Source: Deltaproteobacteria bacterium | GTDB taxonomy: Bacteria > Desulfobacterota > Desulfobacteria > Desulfobacterales > Desulfatirhabdiaceae | DNA: 11,644 nt | Reading direction: 5' to 3' | NCBI GenBank assembly: GCA_026388755.1 | Contig: JAPLJE010000329.1 | Coordinates: 1 to 11,644 of the forward strand | Shown: positions 6,703 through 11,644 of the stretch, piece after piece | Layout of the letters: every line of letters begins with the position of its first letter | Numbering within the stretch: the stretch's first letter is position 1 | The notes under the pieces: model-generated | What the model was told of the DNA's origin: nothing | The model's database searches: none | Seen by the model: only the letters and a program-made list of their open reading frames with translations | Program-made: the position numbers and the translations under genes

Positions 6703-9381
6703 GCAGGTACCGTAGCATTGATTGCAGCCATACACCGTGGGCAAAGGGTTGCATCCTGGCTGATATATGCCGGAGAAAGGGGCTGGGACTCCAGCAGGAT
6801 AACCTGAGACACGATAAACAGGGGCTTCAGGTCTTCCTGATAGGACAGGAGCAGGCGATACAGCGCATCACCTGTCGAAATCAAGACCCGCGCATCCAGG
6901 GGGTGACCGATCTGTTTTTGAGATCTGGCTTCCTCAAGCGCCCGGGTAACCTCGCCGCGAATTGCCAGAAGTGTCTGCCATTCCTCTGCAAGGGCAGGGT
7001 CCATGGGCCAGATGAATGCTAGCCTCTTTTTCTTTAACCGCCGGCATATAACGCCAGATTTCTTCCGCGGTAAACGGCAGAATGGGCGCCATGAGCCGGA
7101 CCAGCGCATCCAGCACCGCGTACATCACGGTCTGGGCGTTTCTGCGTTCCGGAGATCCTGCTGGCGACGTGTAGAGCCGGTCTTTCAAAACGTCCAGATA
7201 AAATGCGGAAAGATCCACCGTGCAGAAATTGTACATGGCATGGTGGACAATATGAAAATCATACGTGGCATAGGCTTTCTGAGTCTTGTCCACCAGCTTC
7301 TGAAGCCGGTGTAGGATGTAGCGATCCATTCGAGACATGGCGTCAAAAGGGGCCGCATCGCTTTCAGGATCAAAATCATAAAGATTTCCCAGCATGAACC
7401 GGCAGGTGTTCCGGATTCGGCGGTAGGCATCACTCAACTGGTTCAGAATATTGTCTGAAATTCGAATATCATCCCGGTAATCAGATGCCGATACCCAGAG
7501 CCGGAGAATTTCTGCCCCGAATTTATCCACAACTTTTTTGGGGGCAATGACATTGCCGATGGATTTGGACATTTTTTTGCCGCTGGCGTCCACCACAAAC
7601 CCGTGGGTCAGCACCGCCTGATAAGGGGCTCGCCCCCGGGTCCCAACCGCGGTCAGCAGGGCGCTGTGGAACCAGCCGCGATGCTGGTCGCTGCCTTCCA
7701 GATACAAATCCGCCGGCCATCTCAGATACGGGCGATGCTCCAGAACCGCCGCATGGCTGACCCCGGAATCAAACCAGACATCCAGAATGTCTGTTTCCTT
7801 GGTGAATGTGGCGTTCCCGCAGGCCTTGCATACCGAGCCTTTCGGCAACAGCTCTTCAACGGTTTTCTCAAACCAGACATCCGCCCCGTGCGCCTTGAAC
7901 AACTCAAAAATATGATCCATGATTTCCGGGTTGATCAGAATCTGATCACAGCTGTCACAGCAGAATACGGCAATGGGAACGCCCCATGCCCGCTGCCGGG
8001 AGACGCACCAATCCGGCCGGTTTTCGATCATGCCGTAAATGCGGTCCCGTCCCCAGCTGGGGATCCATTTCACCCGGTCGATTTCTTCCAGGGCCTGTTT
8101 TCGGAGCCCGGTCTTGTCCATGGAAATAAACCACTGGGGCGTTGCCCTGAAAATAACGGGTTTTTTACATCGCCAGCAGTGGGGATAGGAATGCTGCAGC
8201 GTTTCCTGTTCCACCAGACTGCCCGTTTCCCGCAGTTTTTCAATGATCGGGGCATTGGCTTTAAACACGAACTGTCCGGAAAAAAACGCCACGTCCGAGG
8301 TAAAACATCCGTGGTCGTTGACCGGGGAATAGGTTTCCAGTCCGTAATGCATGCCAACCTCATAGTCTTCGCGGCCATGCCCGGGCGCCGTATGCACACA
8401 CCCGGTTCCGGCCTCAAGGGTCACATGACTTCCCAGAATCACCAGCGAATCCCGCTCATAGAATGGGTGACGGCATTTCAGGTTTTCCAGTTTGCGGGAA
8501 GGAATCTCAGCCAGGATCGTGTAATTTGAAATACCGAAAGTTTTCATGCAGGATTCAACCATGTCCCGCGCCAGAATAAACACTTCTTTGTCCGAGACCT
8601 TGACGGCTGCGTAAACAAAATCCGGATGCAGGGCAATGGCCAGGTTTGCCGGAAGGGTCCAGGGCGTGGTGGTCCATATCACAATATATATGGTTTCACC
8701 GGAAAGACCCGGAATGTCGCGACTCAAGTCTGCCTGAAGCTGAAACTTGACAAAGACGGAGGGCGAGGATTCATCGTGATATTCAATTTCAGCCTCCGCC
8801 AGGGCTGTCTGGCACTGGCAGCACCAGTGAATGGGTTTTTTGCTACGGAACAGGTTGTTCGCCAGAGCAAATTTCAGGCATTCGGTGGCAATGATAGCCT
8901 CGTAAGTGTAGTTCATGGTCAGATACGGGTCGTCCCATTCTCCCATGACGCCCAGGCGTTTGAATTCTTCTCTTTGAATATCAATGTATTTTTCGGCATA
9001 AACCCGGCATTGCCGGCGAATATCGGCCTGGGTCATGTCTTTTTTCTTGTCCCCAAGCTCCTTGTCCACATTATGTTCAATGGGAAGGCCGTGGCAGTCC
9101 CAACCCGGAACATACGCCGCATCAAAGCCTGCCATCTGACGGGATCTGACGACAATGTCCTTCAAGATTTTGTTCAGCGCGGTTCCGATATGAATATGGC
9201 CGTTGGCGTACGGCGGGCCGTCGTGAAGAATAAACTGCTCCCGGCCTTTGGATGCCTTACGGATCGTATCATAGAGGCGGGTTTCGTCCCATTGCTTGAT
9301 CTGCTCGGGTTCGCGTTGAGCCAGGCTGGCTTTCATCGGAAAGTCGGTTGCCGGCAGATTCAGGGTTTTTTTGTAATCCAT
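6699..9381 (-). CDS. ileS: Isoleucyl-tRNA synthetase IleS, frameshifted near its 3' end
   Basis: IleS charges tRNA-Ile in the cytoplasm. Read in frame from the ATG at 9381 (GGAGG five bases upstream), it shows [20 protein letters not shown] (HIGH-type motif, residues 57-75), the CP1 editing domain with [11 protein letters not shown] (236-246) and [19 protein letters not shown] (325-343), DVWFDSG (534-540), [10 protein letters not shown] and [10 protein letters not shown] (KMSKS at 603-607). After residue 792 (ASIHLA, base 7006) the open frame goes on as unrelated sequence to a stop at 6934. The expected continuation ([33 protein letters not shown]) lies in the +1 frame from 7004 to the stop at 6699. 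Joined, the protein is 893 residues against roughly 930 in relatives. The end has only one Cys pair (LCPRC); the first half of the zinc module is absent. A small deletion, sequence error or decay are the likely explanations. The stop overlaps the lspA ATG. Confidence 0.93.
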
Positions 9382-9639
9382 TCAGTCCTCCAACGTCAGA
9401 TAATTGATATTTAAGTCAAAAATTTTAGTCGCAAATCCCTGTTGTGTCAAGGAAATACATGCCTGGATTGCGCATTCGTGAGTCACGATTTCCTTTTGTT
9501 CCGCAAGGGGTCTGGCCCTAATTATTTTGACAATGGGCTTCATGAAATGTTAAGGATTGTATATTGTTAGCATCTTGGCATTTTTGTAACCAATTGTTTT
9601 TTTTGCCCTCTTAACCGTTGCACGTGGAGAACACCAAAT
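9382..9639. other. Divergent intergenic region between ileS and glgP
   Basis: This 258 bp, AT-rich stretch holds the ileS promoter on the minus strand. On the plus strand TTGACA occurs at 9527-9532 and TATATT at 9560-9565, but they are 27 bases apart, too far for one sigma-70 promoter. The glgP promoter therefore remains unassigned. No small ORF, tRNA or clear hairpin with a T-run was seen. Confidence 0.5.
9422..9450 (-). promoter_or_regulatory. Sigma-70-type promoter for ileS-lspA-lgt
   Basis: On the minus strand, TTGACA (9450-9445) is followed by exactly 17 bases and then TAAAAT (9427-9422), a perfect -35 and a 5/6 -10 element. Transcription would begin near 9415, giving a leader of only about 34 bases before the ileS ATG. 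That leaves no room for a T-box or other long riboswitch leader. Confidence 0.7.
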
Positions 9640-11644
9640 ATGGATTACAATGCCTTGAAACCGCTCAAAAACGATCCGAACAGCCTGCAGGAATCCCTGT
9701 TCAGACATCTAAAATATACTTTCGGAAAGGAATTTCGCTCCAAAAGCATTCGCGATGTTTATCTCGCCCTTACCCTGTCTTTGCGAGACCGGCTGCTGGA
9801 AAAGCTTCTGGAAACCGAGGCCCGGTATCAGGCGGCGGATGCCAAGCGGCTGTATTATTTATCCATGGAATTTCTGATCGGCAGATCTCTGGGAATCAAT
9901 TTAACAAACATGGACATATTCGAAGCCTGCCGCACGGCATTGATGGATATGGGCGTTGACCTGGAAGAGGTCCGGGAACAGGAACCCGATGCGGCTCTGG
10001 GAAACGGCGGCCTGGGACGGCTGGCCGCCTGCTTTCTGGATTCTCTGGCAACCCTGGATTATCCGGGGTTTGGCTACGGCATTCATTATGAATACGGCCT
10101 GTTCCGGCAGGAAATTGACAACGGATATCAAAAGGAAAAGCCCGATCACTGGCTTTCCAAGGCCGGGCCTTTTCAAATCGAGCGGACCGAAGAATCCTGT
10201 GTTATTCCGCTTTATGGCCGCATCGAACATGGGCTGGATTTGAACGGGAATTACAACCCCATGTGGATGGACTGGCGGGTAATTATCGGCGTTCCGCACG
10301 ACATTCCCATTGTGGGATACGGCGCGAAAACCGTGAACTACTTAAGGCTATACGCCGCAAAGCCCTCTTCTGATTTCGATATTCAGATTTTCAACGCCGG
10401 CGACTATTTCAGGGCCGTCGAACAGAAAATCAAATCCGAAACCGTTTCCAAAATTCTTTATCCCAGTGACACCTTTGATACGGGAAAAGAATTGAGGCTG
10501 ATTCAGGAGTATTTTCTGGTCGCCTGCTCACTTCGGGACATCATTCGCAGATACCTTAAAACCCATCAGGAGTTCGACGCATTTCCGGATCAAGTCAATA
10601 TTCAAATGAACGACACCCATCCGGCGCTTGCGGTTGCCGAACTCATGAGGATACTTGTGGATGAACACTCCCAGGAATGGGATACCGCATGGAACATCAC
10701 TCAGAAAACCCTGGCCTATACCAATCACACCCTGCTCTCCGAAGCACTTGAAAAATGGCCCGTCAGCCTGCTGGAACACGTGCTGCCCAGGCATCTTCAG
10801 ATCATTTACGAAATCAATCACCGGTTTCTGGGCGAAATTGCCGTTCTGTGGCCGGGCGATACTGACCGGTTGAGCCGAATGTCCCTGATTGAAGAAGGCG
10901 CGGAAAAACAGGTGCGAATGGCGCATCTGGCCATTATCGGATCGCATTCCGTCAATGGCGTGTCCGCCCTTCATACCGATCTGATCAAAACTTCTCTGGT
11001 TCCGGATTTTTTTGCCAGGTGGCCGGAGCGCTTCAACAACAAAACCAACGGCATTACCCAGCGGAGGTGGCTCCTGAAAGCCAATCCGCTTTTGGCCGAT
11101 TTGCTCAGTGAGACCGTTGGAAGCGATTGGATCACGGATTTGACACGACTTAAGGGCCTGGAGTCCTTTGCAAGCGACCCGGCGTTTCAGGACCGGTTTC
11201 GAAAAATCAAAAAGGCCAACAAGGAACACCTGGGGAAAATCATTTATCAGACCACGCGCCTGAAAATCAATCCCGATTCCCTGTTCGATATTCACGCCAA
11301 AAGGATTCATGAATACAAACGCCAGCTTCTGAATGTCATGCACATCATTCATGAATATTTCCGTATTATCGAAGATGGCCATGAGCCGGCCGTGCCCAAG
11401 ACCTATATTTTCGCGGGAAAGGCGGCTCCAGGGTATTGGGCCGCCAAACAAATCATCAAGTTGATCCATAATGTCGGGGATGTGATCCACAAGGACAAAC
11501 GTGTCAAGGACAAGCTGAAGGTGGTCTTTATTCCGGACTACCGGGTATCGCTTGCCGAAAGAATTATTCCTGCAGCAGAAGTGAGCGAACAGATTTCCAC
11601 TGCCGGAACAGAAGCCTCCGGCACGGGGAACATGAAATTTGCGT
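9640..11644 (+). CDS. glgP: Glycogen/alpha-glucan phosphorylase (3' end outside window)
   Basis: This enzyme releases glucose 1-phosphate from alpha-1,4-glucans using PLP. The frame is open from the ATG at 9640 (GTGGAGA about 9 bases upstream) for 668 codons to the window edge, so roughly the last 150-180 residues are missing. Family blocks in order are RLYYLSMEFLIGRSLG (70-85), EPDAALGNGGLGRLAACFLDS (115-135), ILYPSDTFDTGKELRL, QMNDTHPALAVAELMRI, YTNHTLLSEALEKWPV, FNNKTNGITQRRWL, KRIHEYKRQLLN, IFAGKAAPGY, and finally TEASGTGNMKF, whose Lys666 is the PLP Schiff-base residue. No defect is visible. It diverges from ileS and is the only plus-strand gene. The PLP cofactor is also the product of pdxST in this window, but that does not imply a functional link. 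Storage-glucan breakdown in the cytoplasm is the likely role; a maltodextrin phosphorylase cannot be excluded. Confidence 0.97.
   Translation, partial: MDYNALKPLKNDPNSLQESLFRHLKYTFGKEFRSKSIRDVYLALTLSLRDRLLEKLLETEARYQAADAKRLYYLSMEFLIGRSLGINLTNMDIFEACRTALMDMGVDLEEVREQEPDAALGNGGLGRLAACFLDSLATLDYPGFGYGIHYEYGLFRQEIDNGYQKEKPDHWLSKAGPFQIERTEESCVIPLYGRIEHGLDLNGNYNPMWMDWRVIIGVPHDIPIVGYGAKTVNYLRLYAAKPSSDFDIQIFNAGDYFRAVEQKIKSETVSKILYPSDTFDTGKELRLIQEYFLVACSLRDIIRRYLKTHQEFDAFPDQVNIQMNDTHPALAVAELMRILVDEHSQEWDTAWNITQKTLAYTNHTLLSEALEKWPVSLLEHVLPRHLQIIYEINHRFLGEIAVLWPGDTDRLSRMSLIEEGAEKQVRMAHLAIIGSHSVNGVSALHTDLIKTSLVPDFFARWPERFNNKTNGITQRRWLLKANPLLADLLSETVGSDWITDLTRLKGLESFASDPAFQDRFRKIKKANKEHLGKIIYQTTRLKINPDSLFDIHAKRIHEYKRQLLNVMHIIHEYFRIIEDGHEPAVPKTYIFAGKAAPGYWAAKQIIKLIHNVGDVIHKDKRVKDKLKVVFIPDYRVSLAERIIPAAEVSEQISTAGTEASGTGNMKFA

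Noticed and set aside
6699..7109. Separate 136-codon gene between ileS and lspA
   Set aside because: From base 7004 its product is plainly the IleS C-terminal region in the +1 frame; upstream of that it overlaps in-frame IleS sequence. It is the frameshifted tail, not a new gene.
7603..8529. 308-codon plus-strand ORF opposite ileS
   Set aside because: It lies wholly within conserved IleS catalytic and editing coding sequence on the other strand; no recognisable protein.
8626..9414. 262-codon plus-strand ORF opposite the ileS 5' half
   Set aside because: Shadow of the HIGH-motif and editing regions of ileS.
9527..9565. TTGACA...TATATT as a glgP promoter
   Set aside because: The 27-base spacing is too long for sigma-70, and no good -10 lies 16-18 bases after TTGACA; no GG/GC pair fits sigma-54.
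9382..9640. T-box or other riboswitch leader before ileS
   Set aside because: The strong promoter leaves a leader of only about 34 bases, with no T-box sequence or specifier-loop structure.
10528..11490. 320-codon minus-strand ORF opposite glgP
   Set aside because: It is antisense to conserved glycogen phosphorylase blocks and shows no family features of its own.

Overview
This window reads as ordinary chromosomal DNA from a Gram-negative anaerobe, most likely in the Desulfobacterota (sulfate-reducer-like delta-proteobacteria). That placement is inference. It rests on the cysteine-rich winged-helix/ferredoxin protein type at the left edge, on the 'GCFFAGCCYG' form of Lgt, on the ileS-lspA-lgt order, and on moderate GC with strong AGGAGG-type ribosome binding sites. 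No rRNA, tRNA, CRISPR array, insertion sequence, phage gene or plasmid function was seen.

All genes but one lie on the minus strand. From right to left on that strand: ileS (isoleucyl-tRNA synthetase) is driven by a near-consensus sigma-70 promoter and is followed, through two 4-base ATGA stop/start overlaps, by lspA (signal peptidase II) and lgt (prolipoprotein diacylglyceryl transferase). Lgt and LspA are the first two enzymes of lipoprotein maturation. After about 130 bp come pdxS and pdxT, the two subunits of the ribose-5-phosphate-dependent pyridoxal 5'-phosphate synthase, 17 bases apart. A 148 bp gap with a small inverted repeat separates pdxT from a polytopic membrane protein of apparent MATE/MOP type. 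Next is a two-domain GNAT-like acetyltransferase, and 44 bp further on, probably in the same transcript, a ferredoxin-domain protein that runs off the left edge.

The one plus-strand gene, glgP (glycogen/alpha-glucan phosphorylase), diverges from ileS across a 258 bp intergenic region and runs off the right edge just after its PLP-binding lysine.

The most notable oddity is the 3' end of ileS. The reading frame breaks after residue 792, and the rest of the anticodon-binding/C-terminal region continues in the +1 frame down to lspA. In the same 300 bp the first Cys pair of the C-terminal zinc module is missing. These two lesions suggest a decaying ileS copy, sequence error or, less likely, recoding. 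The remaining observations are smaller: a Cys-to-Tyr change in the first ferredoxin motif of the left-edge protein, a variant Lgt active-site signature, and two uncharacterised proteins (GNAT-like and MOP-like). I did not find a convincing new multi-gene system.
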